Positions 1-8,864 are shown, counted from the stretch's first letter. The stretch is DNA of 64,000 nucleotides from CAWIVH01 sp963839475 (GCA_963839475.1 CAWIVH010000021.1:248001-312000), one strand, 5' to 3'. Program-made: numbers and translations. Notes: generated by a model not told the origin, from the letters alone.

Positions 1-2
1 GC

Positions 3-1046
3 GTCGTCGAGATCATCAAGGGGATAAGCCTCGAAATCGCGGACCGTGAGTTCGCCGTTTTCGTCGGGCCCTCGGGGTGTGGAAAGTCAACTTTGCTGCG
101 CCTTATCGCCGGATTGGAGGACCTCACTTCGGGAGAAGTATTCATCGACGGGGAGAGGATGAATGACGCGCCTCCATTCACGCGAGGTCTGGCGATGGTT
201 TTCCAAAGTTACGCACTCTACCCTCACATGACCGTTGCTGAAAACATGGCTTTCAGCCTCAAGCTTGCCGGCGTAACCCGATCGGAGCGCGAACAGAGAG
301 TGCGCGAGGCCTCCAGCATTCTCCGGATAGAATCTCTACTTGACCGCAAGCCCAGGGAACTTTCGGGCGGACAGAGGCAGCGAGTGGCCATCGGCCGGGC
401 GATTATCCGCAAGCCCAGGGTTTTTCTGTTCGACGAACCCCTGTCGAACCTCGATGCTGCTCTTCGGGTGCAGATGCGCTTTGAAATCATGAGGCTGCAC
501 GAAGAGTTGAAAACCACCATGATCTATGTCACTCATGACCAGATTGAAGCGATGACCATGGCCGACAGGATAGTGGTAATGCAGGGAGGAGCTGTGGAGC
601 AGACCGGGACGCCATTGGAGCTCTATCACCGCCCGAGCAATAGGTTCGTTGCCGGCTTCATCGGTTCGCCGCGGATGAATTTCTTCAAGGTTACGGTTGA
701 TTCCCTTGGGGCGGAGGAAGTGGCGGTGATCCTCCCCGGAGGCGACGTTATCCGGGTTCCGATCCGGCCGGGCAACCTCCAACCGGGCACGCAGGTCTCG
801 CTGGGCATAAGGCCGGAGCATCTGTTGTTGGCCGAAGCCGGTTTGCTGCGGGGTGAGGTGCTCGTCGTCGAGCATCTGGGGAGCACGACATTGCTGCATG
901 TTCGAATTCACGAGAGCCAAATCATTACCCTCCAGGCGGGCGGTGAAAGTAGTGCCCGGATCCACGATATTGTCAGGATTTCTATGCCTCCGCGGGCCTG
1001 CCATCTCTTCGACGAACAAGGGATGGCGCTTGCCCACGCGTGGTAG
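3..1046 (+). CDS. Sugar/polyol ABC transporter ATP-binding protein (5' end cut by window)
   Basis: ATPase of a carbohydrate importer of the MalK/UgpC/SmoK type, which powers uptake through a separate membrane permease. The reading frame is open to the left edge, so the N-terminus is missing. Walker A (GPSGCGKST) is encoded at 66-92. The Q-loop segment FQSYALYPHM, signature LSGGQRQR, Walker B VFLFDEP with the D-loop SNLDA, and the switch histidine in YVTHDQ follow in order. The last third (about residues 205-317) is the TOBE-type regulatory domain found in MalK-like ATPases. The next gene is a mannitol dehydrogenase-type enzyme, as in polyol operons of the smo/mtl kind, so a polyol is a reasonable substrate guess. 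Family assignment is firm; the substrate is inferred from context only. Confidence 0.93.
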   Translation, partial: VVEIIKGISLEIADREFAVFVGPSGCGKSTLLRLIAGLEDLTSGEVFIDGERMNDAPPFTRGLAMVFQSYALYPHMTVAENMAFSLKLAGVTRSEREQRVREASSILRIESLLDRKPRELSGGQRQRVAIGRAIIRKPRVFLFDEPLSNLDAALRVQMRFEIMRLHEELKTTMIYVTHDQIEAMTMADRIVVMQGGAVEQTGTPLELYHRPSNRFVAGFIGSPRMNFFKVTVDSLGAEEVAVILPGGDVIRVPIRPGNLQPGTQVSLGIRPEHLLLAEAGLLRGEVLVVEHLGSTTLLHVRIHESQIITLQAGGESSARIHDIVRISMPPRACHLFDEQGMALAHAW

Positions 1047-1093
1047 GAGAAGATCGGAGCCCGTTTTAATAATGTATTCGCGCGGAGGGCGTC

Positions 1094-2587
1094 ATGACGA
1101 GCCGAATCGAGGGAGTTCGTCGATTAAACCAACTCAGACTACCGAACCTTCCCGCCGGGATTCGGACGCCGGCATATGATCGCCAGGCAATCCCGCAAAA
1201 TATCATTCACATTGGCGTGGGAGGCTTCCATCGCGCTCATCAGGCAGTCTATCTCGATGATCTCCTTCATTTGCCCGCCGCGGACCGATGGGGTATCTGC
1301 GGAATAGGGTTGCTGCCGCAGGATGCTTCCATGTGTGCGGCCCTGGTACCGCAAGACTGCCTTTACACGGTTCTGGAGTGCAGCACCGCGGGCGAGAGAG
1401 CGAGGGTCATCGGCTCTCTGCAAAACTACCTGTACGCCCCCGGTGATCCCCAGGCCGCCATCGAGAAAATGGCAGCTCCCGAATGCAAAATTGTCTCCCT
1501 TACCATTACCGAGGGAGGGTACTACGTGAATCAAGCCACGGGAGTTTTTGACCGGGGGCACCCCGATATTGTGCGTGACCTGCAGCATCCGCAAGAGCCT
1601 GCCGCTTCCTTTGGTTATCTCGCCGAGGCGCTCGACAGGCGGCGGCGGCGCGGGCTGTCGGCTTTTACTCTCATGTCCTGCGACAACCTCCAACACAACG
1701 GCGACGTGATGAGGGCCATGTTTCTCGCCTTTGCCGACCTCCGCGATCCTGCTTTGCGCCGATGGATCGAGCGCAATGTTGCGTTTCCCAATAGCATGGT
1801 CGACCGCATCACACCGGTCACTGCCGATCGGCACAGAGATATGCTGCGCGACCGGTTCGGCCTCGAAGACGCCTGGCCGGTCGTCACCGAGCCGTTCAGG
1901 CAATGGGTCCTCGAAGACACATTCACCATGGGGCGTCCCGCTCTCGAGCGCGTGGGAGTGCAGATGACCTCCGACGTTGCGCCTTATGAAAAGATGAAGA
2001 TCCGCCTGTTAAACGCCAGCCACCAGGCAATCTGCCACGCCGGCCGCCTTCTGGGATACGAGTATGTCCACGAAGCCGTGTCCGATCGGCTCATTCAGAA
2101 ACTGGTGCGCATCCTGATGGATGAGGAGATGACTTCTCTCCTCGATGCCGTGCCCGGAATCGATATCCCCCAGTACAAGGAGACGCTCCTTGAAAGATTC
2201 TGCAATCCGGCGATCCAAGACCAACTTTCGCGCATCGGCATGGAGGGGTCGGCACGGATGCCCAAATTCGTTTTGCCTTCCATTATGGAGCAGCTTGAGC
2301 GGCGAGGGCCGATCCGGGCGCTGAGCCTTACCGTGGCGTGCTGGTTCCGCTGCCTGCAAGGTCACGATGATGCGGGGAAGCCGTTGCCGCTGGTCGACGC
2401 GATGCATGAAACGCTGCGGGATCAAGCTAGCCGGGGAGGAGCGGATCCGCGGGCGCTTCTGAGCATCGTCACGCTTTTCGGGAAGAACCTGTCGGAGTCG
2501 CCGCGTTTCCTGGAGGAGGTAAGCGGGGCGCTTCGCAGCCTGTGCGAGAAAGGCGCTCGCTCAACGTTGAAATCCTATCTTGACTGA
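1094..2587 (+). CDS. Mannitol 2-dehydrogenase family polyol/hexuronate dehydrogenase
   Basis: NAD-dependent long-chain dehydrogenase that interconverts a polyol and a ketose (mannitol/fructose in the type enzyme), or a hexuronate pair in the UxuB/UxaB branch. The N-terminal nucleotide-binding stretch IIHIGVGGFHRAHQA lies at residues 37-51. The family catalytic group is present as Lys302, Asn307 and His310 (KIRLLNASH), with the spacing known for the Pseudomonas mannitol dehydrogenase. Length is 497 aa, typical of the family. It follows the sugar ABC ATPase by 47 bases on the same strand, which favours a polyol role over a uronate one. The exact substrate cannot be read from the sequence. Confidence 0.88.
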   Translation: MTSRIEGVRRLNQLRLPNLPAGIRTPAYDRQAIPQNIIHIGVGGFHRAHQAVYLDDLLHLPAADRWGICGIGLLPQDASMCAALVPQDCLYTVLECSTAGERARVIGSLQNYLYAPGDPQAAIEKMAAPECKIVSLTITEGGYYVNQATGVFDRGHPDIVRDLQHPQEPAASFGYLAEALDRRRRRGLSAFTLMSCDNLQHNGDVMRAMFLAFADLRDPALRRWIERNVAFPNSMVDRITPVTADRHRDMLRDRFGLEDAWPVVTEPFRQWVLEDTFTMGRPALERVGVQMTSDVAPYEKMKIRLLNASHQAICHAGRLLGYEYVHEAVSDRLIQKLVRILMDEEMTSLLDAVPGIDIPQYKETLLERFCNPAIQDQLSRIGMEGSARMPKFVLPSIMEQLERRGPIRALSLTVACWFRCLQGHDDAGKPLPLVDAMHETLRDQASRGGADPRALLSIVTLFGKNLSESPRFLEEVSGALRSLCEKGARSTLKSYLD

Positions 2588-2956
2588 AAAGCTCCGGCAT
2601 TACAGACGGTTGGTTGTAAGCCTTCGTCACTCCCATTCCCATAGAAGCCGGCCGGTCACCTCGAACAATCCCTTGCCGAGGCTTTCCAGTGCTTCTCCGC
2701 CACAATAGACAATCCCTGAGGTGTAATCGCCTGCCGCAGCCTTTTTCAGTTTGCGCAAGCTGCTATAGGATTATTTTTTGGAATAGAGAAAAGGCGACGA
2801 ACAAACTTCCGCCCTGCGCCGAGAGCCGCTCTTACTCCAAGGAGTACCCCAAAATAAACTTGTCTTCCAATGCAGATGAAACCCGTCTGTTACAAATCTA
2901 ATCTTCGGGAATGCAGCGAGGCAGCCGTTCTGCGCTTCCCGGTACAGATAAGGCTT
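2588..2956. other. Intergenic stretch between convergent genes, no gene seen
   Basis: These 369 bases lie between the 3' ends of the polyol dehydrogenase and the amidohydrolase. Short open frames occur but show no recognisable protein and no good ribosome-binding site. I found no clear stem followed by a T run, so the termination mechanism here is not visible. Confidence 0.5.
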
Positions 2957-4387
2957 TCAATGAGCACCGAGCAACTGCCGAGGTTCGTACGATCTTCCCT
3001 TGAAGAAGACGCGCTCGATTTTTCGTGTGTTGGCGATCGCTGCCATGGGATCGGCGGTGAGTACGACAAGGTCGGCACTCTTTCCTGCCTCGATGGTTCC
3101 GGCCTCCGAGAGGATGCCGAGGACTTCGGCCCCGTTACGAGTGGCGATACGCAGCACTTCCAGGGGTGGAATGCCAGCGGCAGCCAGCAGCTCGAGCTCC
3201 CGATGAAAGGCGACGCCCGGCGTCATCCACGGATTCATGTAATCGGTCCCCGCAGTCAGGAGCACACCCCGTTCGTGAAACACTCGGACCACCTCGACCA
3301 TGAGCGGGAAGGCGCGCTTTGCCTCGGCCATCGCCTCCGTCGACCAGCCTGCGGAATAGGGATGCCGTCCACGCCGCCAGTTCGCGGCGCTTTCGGGGGG
3401 AGCGAATGCCGGATCGAGCCGCTCAAGGACCGCGGGATCGTCCCCCCAGGTCACCGCCTCTCCCAGCACCAGATTCGGATGAACTTCGATGTGCCGCTTG
3501 CCTAACAGATCTGCAAGCTGCGCCACCTCGAGGCCGTTAGGGTTGACCAATTCGCGCCACCTGCGAAAGAGCGTTGGATTGAAAAGGGTGTTAGGAATGT
3601 AGAAATCCCGAAATTCCGCCTGGTACTTTGCCGGCACAATGCTGTGGGCGAGACCCGAATACCAGCTGTGGGCAAGCGAATCGATCCCGAGTTCCGCTGC
3701 CTCCGCCCATGTCGTCTGCCCTAAATGGCCGATCACCCGGAGGCCGCGTCCGTGCGCTTCCTGGATTGCGGCGCGGACGAGATTCGGCGGGAGGCCTACA
3801 TAGAGCTTTATGAAGTCCACCCTTTCTGCTGCCTGCCGCCGCACCACATCTCGGATCTCGGCCTCGGTAGTAACCTTGGCCGCGGAACCATATACGGATT
3901 CCTTGCTGTCAATGAGTGTCCCCGCGACCAAGAGTCTGGGCCCAAGCACCGTTCCGCCCGCAATCATGTCGCGGAGCCCGACGCGGGGATTGGCTGGTGC
4001 GCGTATTGCCATGGTGCCGAACGCCAGGAGTTGGGTAAGGAACGACGCCACACCGTCTGCGGCGGGCAGGTGTGCGTGGGTGTCGATAAAGCCTGGAACG
4101 ATCCATCGCCCGGACATATCCGTAACCTGCACCTCCGGTGCAAATCGGACGCTCGAAGCATCGCCCGCGTAGACTACCCGATCTTTCGCGATAACAATGA
4201 CGGCACGCTGACGCGGCCGGGCGCCGGTGCCGTCGATAACGGTAGCTCCCTTCAGTGCGATTACGCCTCGGCCCTCGATCAGCCGCGTCTGTGCCGGACG
4301 CCCGGTGGAGGGTGTGTTTTTCGAAGTTGCTGGATAGGTGCTCAATAATACAAACAAAATAGTTGCATCGAGAAGAGCGACTTTCAT
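2957..4387 (-). CDS. Secreted metal-dependent amidohydrolase
   Basis: Cyclic amidohydrolase of the imidazolonepropionase/prolidase-like group. These enzymes hydrolyse amide or related bonds with one or two metal ions in a TIM barrel. The N-terminal ~22 residues form a hydrophobic signal peptide, so export is likely. Metal ligands visible are His104 and His106 (DTHAH), a later GHLGQ and SLAHSW pair, and the aspartate in TAGTDYMNP. A C-terminal strand region (ADLVVLTADP) completes the composite beta domain. The start has a good ribosome-binding site (AGGAAGG) about 8 bases upstream. It stands alone between unrelated genes. The substrate is unknown; many exported members act on dipeptides or xenobiotic esters, but nothing here decides it. 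Confidence 0.85.
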   Translation of the reverse strand: MKVALLDATILFVLLSTYPATSKNTPSTGRPAQTRLIEGRGVIALKGATVIDGTGARPRQRAVIVIAKDRVVYAGDASSVRFAPEVQVTDMSGRWIVPGFIDTHAHLPAADGVASFLTQLLAFGTMAIRAPANPRVGLRDMIAGGTVLGPRLLVAGTLIDSKESVYGSAAKVTTEAEIRDVVRRQAAERVDFIKLYVGLPPNLVRAAIQEAHGRGLRVIGHLGQTTWAEAAELGIDSLAHSWYSGLAHSIVPAKYQAEFRDFYIPNTLFNPTLFRRWRELVNPNGLEVAQLADLLGKRHIEVHPNLVLGEAVTWGDDPAVLERLDPAFAPPESAANWRRGRHPYSAGWSTEAMAEAKRAFPLMVEVVRVFHERGVLLTAGTDYMNPWMTPGVAFHRELELLAAAGIPPLEVLRIATRNGAEVLGILSEAGTIEAGKSADLVVLTADPMAAIANTRKIERVFFKGRSYEPRQLLGAH

Positions 4388-4428
4388 CGGTGCGCCTTCC
4401 TGTCAGGATCGGAACCACAATCCAGACT

Positions 4429-4437
4429 ATCATATCA
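4429..4437 (-). promoter_or_regulatory. Possible extended -10 promoter for the amidohydrolase gene
   Basis: On the minus strand the sequence reads TGATATGAT, a TG-n-TATGAT extended -10, about 42 bases before the amidohydrolase start. No convincing -35 box lies 17 bases upstream, which extended -10 promoters can tolerate. This is a sequence match only. Confidence 0.3.
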
Positions 4438-5030
4438 ATTCAAGACCTGATCGACCGTGCTAAAGCTGTACTACCGGTTATATTGAGTGAAGCTAGGAAA
4501 ACCCATGCCTTGGATCACCGCTGAAGCCGGAATAGACTTGCCGCTGGAAGGAAATCGATCGCCACTGAAACATCTTAGACCACCATGCCGCGGTCGCCGC
4601 CCTAGCCCCAGGCAATATTAGCGAACATCTCCATTTTTCGACTCCTCGATGGGTGCAATTCCTTATCGGAGAACGGTTTCATTAATGGGTTGCGTCCCCT
4701 ATTTCCAACGGTGTGTCGGCACGGCTTTTGTGCGAAAATGAGCTGCCGCGGCCGGACACCGAATTCCGGCGCAGCGCACGACGCCCTGGTCATGACCACG
4801 CCGGGAGACCCATCGATGGCTACGCCGGAGGAGGTGTAATCGCCCATAGAAGCCAGCGGGCGTTTCCCCCGCGGCACTTTTCTTATTCGGTCTTCATCAG
4901 GCATGGTCGGGCTCAACTGCGTTGTTTTGCGGGTTCTGAGAAATGGAATCGGCGGGCATCGGCAAAAGCCCTAGGCTGTGAGTGTGGTTGTAGAAAATTG
5001 TCATCGGCATTTTTGAATTGGGGGGGTGCT
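4438..5030. other. Long intergenic region before the sulfatase, no gene seen
   Basis: About 590 bases between the divergent amidohydrolase and sulfatase genes. The sulfatase frame stays open upstream to 4713, but that part lacks any sulfatase-like residues and precedes the Tat signal, so I treat it as non-coding. No RNA gene, repeat or terminator could be recognised. Confidence 0.45.
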
Positions 5031-6482
5031 ATGGAAAGGGGATATACCGGATCGAGCCGCCGGGATTTCCTGACGAAGATGGGAGGCGCGACGCTGGCGG
5101 CAGGACTGCCGACCAGGCCGCTGTTGGCTGGGGCGGCAACTCAAAAGCTCAATGTACTTTTTATCGCCATCGACGACCTCAATGACTGGATCGGCTGCCT
5201 CGGTGGCCACCCCGATGTACGTACTCCCAACCTGGACCGCCTAGCCCGCCGCGGGGTGCTCTTCACCAATGCCCATTGTCCCGCACCGCTCTGTAATTCC
5301 TCGCGCGCTGCCCTGCTCACGGGGGTCCGCCCATCCTCCTCCGGCGTGTACACCAATAATCAGCCCATGCGGGAATCGTCGGCGCTGCGCGATGCGGTGA
5401 CGATGCCGCAGCATTTCATGGCCAATGGCTACCGCGTCATGGGCGGCGGCAAGATTTTCCACGGCGGCTTCCCGGATCCGCAAAGCTGGCAGGAGTATTT
5501 TCCCTCCAAGACAAAACCCCAGCCGGCGGATCCGCTCCCCCCTAACCGGCCATTGAACGGCATCCCCGACACGGTGCATTTCGATTGGGGACCGATCGAC
5601 GTCACCGACAGCGAGATGGGGGACAGCAAGGTGGCCAGTTGGGCGGCGGGCGAATTGACGCGACCGCAACCCGGGCCATTCCTGCTGGCGTGCGGCTTTT
5701 TCCGGCCGCACCTTCCCTGGTACGTACCGCGGAAATATTTCGAAATGTATCCGCTCGAAACCGTCACGCTGCCGAATGTGAAGGACGACGATCTGGACGA
5801 CATCCCGCCGGTTGGACGCAGTTTCGCCAAGCCCGAGGGGGATCACCGCCAGGTTATTCAATACGGACAATGGCGCAAAGCGGTCCAGAGCTATCTGGCG
5901 TCGATCTCCTTCGCAGATTCCTGTGTGGGCAGAGTGCTTGACGCGCTGGAAGCGGGTCCGCACTCGGAGAATACCATCATCGTGCTCTGGAGCGACCATG
6001 GCTGGCATCTGGGTGAAAAGTTGCACTGGCGAAAATTCGCATTGTGGGAGGAAGCGACTCACAACGTGCTGATGGTCGTCGCGCCCGGCATAACCAAGGC
6101 GGGTGGAAGTTGCCCTCGAACGGTCAACCTGATGGATATGTATCCGACTTTGAATGACCTATGCGGTCTGCCTGCCAGGACCGGGATTGAAGGCGTGAGT
6201 CTCCTGCCGCTGCTCAAGAATCCAGGAGCGGAGTGGAACCGGCCATCAGTGACCACTTACCTTCGAAACAACCATTCCGTGCGCAGCGAACGCTGGCGCT
6301 ATATCCGTTATCATGACGGCACCGAAGAGCTTTATGACCATCGTAATGATACGCTGGAGTGGACAAATCTCGCCGGCAAACCGGAATTCAGGAACGTGAA
6401 GGAAGAGCTGGCTCACTGGATCCCCAAGATCAACGCCCCCGATTCGCCTGCGACGAAGGCGGTGAATCCTGGCGAATACTAG
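5031..6482 (+). CDS. Tat-exported sulfatase (iduronate-2-sulfatase-like)
   Basis: Type I sulfatase that would hydrolyse sulfate esters, probably on a sulfated polysaccharide, after export. I place the start at 5031 because it gives an immediate twin-arginine signal (SRRDFL at residues 9-14, then a hydrophobic stretch to ~35) and follows a G-rich Shine-Dalgarno-like run. The upstream in-frame extension has no homology features. Metal-binding aspartates are at 48-49 (IDDLNDW). The modified residue is Cys88 in LCNSSRAALLTG, the C-x-[PA/S]-S-R-x3-LTG signature with Ser in the usual Pro/Ala position. Later SDHGWHLGEK and NLMDMYPTL are typical of the iduronate-2-sulfatase branch. Activity needs a formylglycine-generating enzyme, not encoded in this window. 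Confidence 0.88.
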   Translation: MERGYTGSSRRDFLTKMGGATLAAGLPTRPLLAGAATQKLNVLFIAIDDLNDWIGCLGGHPDVRTPNLDRLARRGVLFTNAHCPAPLCNSSRAALLTGVRPSSSGVYTNNQPMRESSALRDAVTMPQHFMANGYRVMGGGKIFHGGFPDPQSWQEYFPSKTKPQPADPLPPNRPLNGIPDTVHFDWGPIDVTDSEMGDSKVASWAAGELTRPQPGPFLLACGFFRPHLPWYVPRKYFEMYPLETVTLPNVKDDDLDDIPPVGRSFAKPEGDHRQVIQYGQWRKAVQSYLASISFADSCVGRVLDALEAGPHSENTIIVLWSDHGWHLGEKLHWRKFALWEEATHNVLMVVAPGITKAGGSCPRTVNLMDMYPTLNDLCGLPARTGIEGVSLLPLLKNPGAEWNRPSVTTYLRNNHSVRSERWRYIRYHDGTEELYDHRNDTLEWTNLAGKPEFRNVKEELAHWIPKINAPDSPATKAVNPGEY

Positions 6483-6727
6483 GGCCCGCCGAAAAAGCGG
6501 TTCTCCGCGATGCGCAAGGAAAGCCCGGAAAGATTCGGGCCATTCGGAACGAATCGAAACTTATATCGAGGCGCATTCAAGCGCCTCCTTCACCCATGGG
6601 ATGTGCCCAGGAGCGGGCCTTGGGGAGTTTTGACTCGCTTGGTGATGTGGACATGTGCGCTCATAGGCCCTCTTTTCGGTTTCACCTAAGGTTTCACACA
6701 TCGCTAAATTATTGGAAATAAGCGGCA

Positions 6728-6821
6728 TGGCGGAGAGGGTGGGATTCGAACCCACGTACAGTCTTTTGGACCGTAATCCGATTTCGAGTCGGACCCGTTA
6801 CGACCTCTTCGGTACCTCTCC
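6728..6821 (-). tRNA. tRNA-Ser (anticodon CGA)
   Basis: Read on the minus strand this folds as a class II tRNA. The acceptor stem is GGAGAGG/CCTCTCC with G as discriminator and an encoded CCA. The D arm closes with CCG/CGG. The anticodon arm is TCCGA-CTCGAAA-TCGGA, giving CGA. A long variable arm pairs ACGGTC with GACTGT, and the T arm is GTGGG-TTCGAAT-CCCAC. The long variable arm and anticodon identify serine, reading UCG. It lies alone between the sulfatase and the ATP synthase genes. Confidence 0.96.
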
Positions 6822-6836
6822 GGTGGCACAAAGCCT

Positions 6837-6867
6837 ATCATATTCCTGCCATCCTGGCACTTGTAAA
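6837..6867 (-). promoter_or_regulatory. Possible promoter of tRNA-Ser
   Basis: On the minus strand TTTACA and TATGAT are separated by 19 bases, ending 15 bases before the mature tRNA 5' end. The spacer is on the long side, so confidence is moderate to low. Confidence 0.35.
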
Positions 6868-6962
6868 TTGGCGGGGATAATAGCATTCACGGAGGTGCTC
6901 GGGCGCGGCATCCCTTGCATAAGTGACCTGTTCCTTCAGGATTACCGGTCAAGAAACAGACG

Positions 6963-6990
6963 TTGTATTTATAAAGCCATGTTGTATAGA
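6963..6990 (+). promoter_or_regulatory. Candidate promoter of the atp gene cluster
   Basis: TTGTAT, a 16-base spacer and TATAGA lie 28 bases before the first atp reading frame, with no other gene between. The -10 box is preceded by TTG rather than a TG-n element. The position and match make it the likely promoter for the whole atpZ-like/I/B/E group. Confidence 0.45.
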
Positions 6991-7017
6991 CTGCCTGAAT
7001 CCTAGGGATCCATCCTC

Positions 7018-7242
7018 ATGCCAGGTGCGGAATATTACGCGCGGATGGGCCGGCTGTCCGCCATCATCATGATCCTTCCTTCATGCATGGCTGGAGGGTG
7101 GCTGCTTGGGTACTATGCCGTGGACCGGTGGCTTGGCTCTTTTCCTTTGGGATGCATTATCATGACACTGCTGGGCGCGGCCGCCGGATTTTATGAAATA
7201 GTAATCTTGCTGAAACGCGACGCCGGCAAAACGGGTTCTTAA
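7018..7242 (+). CDS. AtpZ/AtpI-like small ATP synthase-associated membrane protein
   Basis: 74-residue protein with two predicted membrane helices (about residues 12-32 and 41-64), joined by a short loop GYYAVDRWLGSFPLG. This is the pattern of the AtpZ/ATPase gene 1 family that precedes ATP synthase F0 genes and is thought to help c-ring assembly or Mg2+ handling. Its stop codon directly abuts the start of the next gene, so the two are translationally linked. Assignment rests on size, topology and position; sequence similarity is too weak to read by eye with certainty. Confidence 0.72.
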   Translation: MPGAEYYARMGRLSAIIMILPSCMAGGWLLGYYAVDRWLGSFPLGCIIMTLLGAAAGFYEIVILLKRDAGKTGS

Positions 7243-7635
7243 ATGGATGGTAGGACAATTGAACGGCGGCTGCTGCTGATAAGCCTTTTGCTTTCCGCGG
7301 CGGGCAGTTTGCTCACATGGGCACTTTTTGACCGGGCCAAAGGGCTTTCCTTTCTGTGCGGTTCCGCGCTGGCACTGGGAAGCGTGCTCTGGCTCCGCGA
7401 CGGATTGAATGCCATAATCCTCCGGGACCAAAAAGCCGTGAAACAGCGTGCTTTAGCCGGTTTTTTGATCCGCCTTTTGTTGATTCCCATTGGCCTCTAT
7501 GTTATGATCCGCTTTCTTTTTTTGAGCGCTGCGGCTGCGGTAGCAGGCTTTGCGGTTTCTCACTGCAGCGTATTTGTGGAAGGCCTCCTCGAAGCCCTAA
7601 ATTGCGGTCCCGGAAAAGATGCACGAGCAGAGTGA
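7243..7635 (+). CDS. atpI: ATP synthase subunit I-like membrane protein
   Basis: 130-residue membrane protein with about four hydrophobic segments (near residues 8-25, 29-45, 64-85 and 87-105). It matches the AtpI/UncI family that sits before atpB and assists assembly of the c ring. It starts on the base after the preceding stop and overlaps atpB by 17 bases, so it belongs to the same transcription unit. The family is poorly conserved, so the call leans on topology and gene order. Confidence 0.75.
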   Translation: MDGRTIERRLLLISLLLSAAGSLLTWALFDRAKGLSFLCGSALALGSVLWLRDGLNAIILRDQKAVKQRALAGFLIRLLLIPIGLYVMIRFLFLSAAAAVAGFAVSHCSVFVEGLLEALNCGPGKDARAE

Positions 7636-8407
7636 ATTCGGTACTTTCCTCAACGAGCACCTCTTTGATCCACTAGCCAGGGCGCTCGGTTTCCATATCT
7701 CCGGCGAACATCACGCCGTTCCAGACCACATCGTGATGGCACTGGTTGTGGCATTTATCCTTCTGTCCATCGCTTTGGTGGTCCGTCGTAAATTGAGCAT
7801 GGACAATCCGTCTGCGGGGCAACACATCATTGAAGTAATCATGGACGCGATTCAAGGATTCATGCGTGAAGTGATTGGAAAGAATTACCGCCCCTTCGTC
7901 GCATTGATTTTCACACTCGCCTTCTACATCTTTGTCGGCAATGTGCTGGGGCAGGTTCCTGGCTTTATTTCTCCGACAGCCAATCTCAACATCACGGCTT
8001 CCTGCGCGATTTGCGTTTTCTTTTATTACAATTATCACGGCATCCGCAAACACGGCCTTTTGAAGTATCTGAAACATTTCGCGGGTCCTGTGTGGTGGCT
8101 GGCATGGTTGTTGTTTCCGATCGAAATCGTGAGTCACCTGGCCCGCCCCTTTTCGCTCAGCATGCGTCTTTTCGGGAATATTTTCGCAGAGGAACTGATC
8201 ATCGGCTCGTTGAACAAGTTTGTTTTTCCGTTTCTGGCTTCGCTGCCCGTGATGTTCCTTGGACTGTTTGCAGGCACCATTCAGGCGTTCATCTTTATCC
8301 TCCTGACGATGGTGTACCTGTCGGGGGCCATTGAAGACAGTCACGAAGAAGGACACTCGGAGCACCACGACGCGGGGAAAGAGCACGCTGAAGCGGCTGC
8401 AGCTTAG
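7619..8407 (+). CDS. atpB: ATP synthase F0 subunit a
   Basis: Integral membrane subunit that forms the proton half-channels of the F1F0 ATP synthase next to the c ring. Five to six hydrophobic helices are visible. The essential stator arginine lies in the conserved helix HLARPFSLSMRLFGNIFAEE, and a later FAGTIQAFIFILLTMVYL segment matches the final helix. The C-terminus is a histidine/glutamate-rich tail (DSHEEGHSEHHDAG), a common but variable feature. It is followed by atpE but not by atpF/H/A/G/D/C, so the F1 genes must lie elsewhere. Confidence 0.96.
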   Translation: MHEQSEFGTFLNEHLFDPLARALGFHISGEHHAVPDHIVMALVVAFILLSIALVVRRKLSMDNPSAGQHIIEVIMDAIQGFMREVIGKNYRPFVALIFTLAFYIFVGNVLGQVPGFISPTANLNITASCAICVFFYYNYHGIRKHGLLKYLKHFAGPVWWLAWLLFPIEIVSHLARPFSLSMRLFGNIFAEELIIGSLNKFVFPFLASLPVMFLGLFAGTIQAFIFILLTMVYLSGAIEDSHEEGHSEHHDAGKEHAEAAAA

Positions 8408-8457
8408 ATGGCATTATTTTGTGTAATTTTTTTCTATTGTTTGAAAGGAGAATTGTG

Positions 8458-8790
8458 ATGGGTAGAAAGTTGGTTCTGGCTCTGCTGCTGGGGCTGGTGC
8501 TGCTGATAGTGGCAGCCCCCGTTTTTGCCCAGGGCGGCGAAGCCGGCGGAGCGGCTAAGGAGACGGGAAAAAGCCATTGGCTGCTGGCGACCGCGGGCGT
8601 TGCGATGGCAATCGCGGCAGCGGGGTGCGGGTATGCTCAGAGCCGTGCGCTGACTGCCGCATGTGAAGGTGTTTCCCGCAATCCGGGAGCTACGGATACG
8701 ATCCGTATTTTTACCTTCCTGGGCCTCGCTTTCATTGAATTTTTGGCACTTCTGACCTTCGTAGTAATCCTTCTCCTCCTCTACACCTAG
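8458..8790 (+). CDS. atpE: ATP synthase F0 subunit c with N-terminal leader
   Basis: Proteolipid that forms the rotor ring. The start at 8458 follows GAAAGGAG at good spacing. At 110 residues it is longer than usual (70-90). The first ~25 residues are a hydrophobic leader ending VFAQ, like a signal peptide, followed by a short Gly/Ala/Glu-rich segment. Helix 1 (GVAMAIAAAGCGYAQSRA) and the polar loop RNPGA are canonical. Helix 2 carries the ion-binding glutamate in LAFIEFLALLTF. The residue after the glutamate is Phe, and helix 1 lacks the glutamine used in Na+ rings, so a proton-type ring is likely. It is the last gene of this partial atp operon. Confidence 0.95.
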   Translation: MGRKLVLALLLGLVLLIVAAPVFAQGGEAGGAAKETGKSHWLLATAGVAMAIAAAGCGYAQSRALTAACEGVSRNPGATDTIRIFTFLGLAFIEFLALLTFVVILLLLYT

Positions 8791-8817
8791 AGGTCGGGGC
8801 GGCGAAACGGCAAAACC

Positions 8818-8862
8818 GGCGCGCGGAAAGACGGTTCAAAGCTTCCCGCGCGCCTTTTCTTT
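8818..8862 (+). terminator. Rho-independent terminator after atpE
   Basis: GGCGCGCGG (8818-8826) pairs with CCGCGCGCC (8846-8854), with partial inner pairing GAAAG/CTTC, followed by TTTTCTTT. It lies between the convergent atpE and greA genes and probably stops atp transcription. Confidence 0.75.
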
Positions 8863-8864
8863 GG

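Noticed and set aside
2689..2901. Small plus-strand open frame between the polyol dehydrogenase and the amidohydrolase
   Set aside because: No ribosome-binding site, no recognisable family and biased composition; it looks like chance.
4713..5030. Possible longer N-terminus of the sulfatase
   Set aside because: It precedes a complete twin-arginine signal peptide, has no sulfatase residues, and a better start with a G-rich upstream run exists at 5031.
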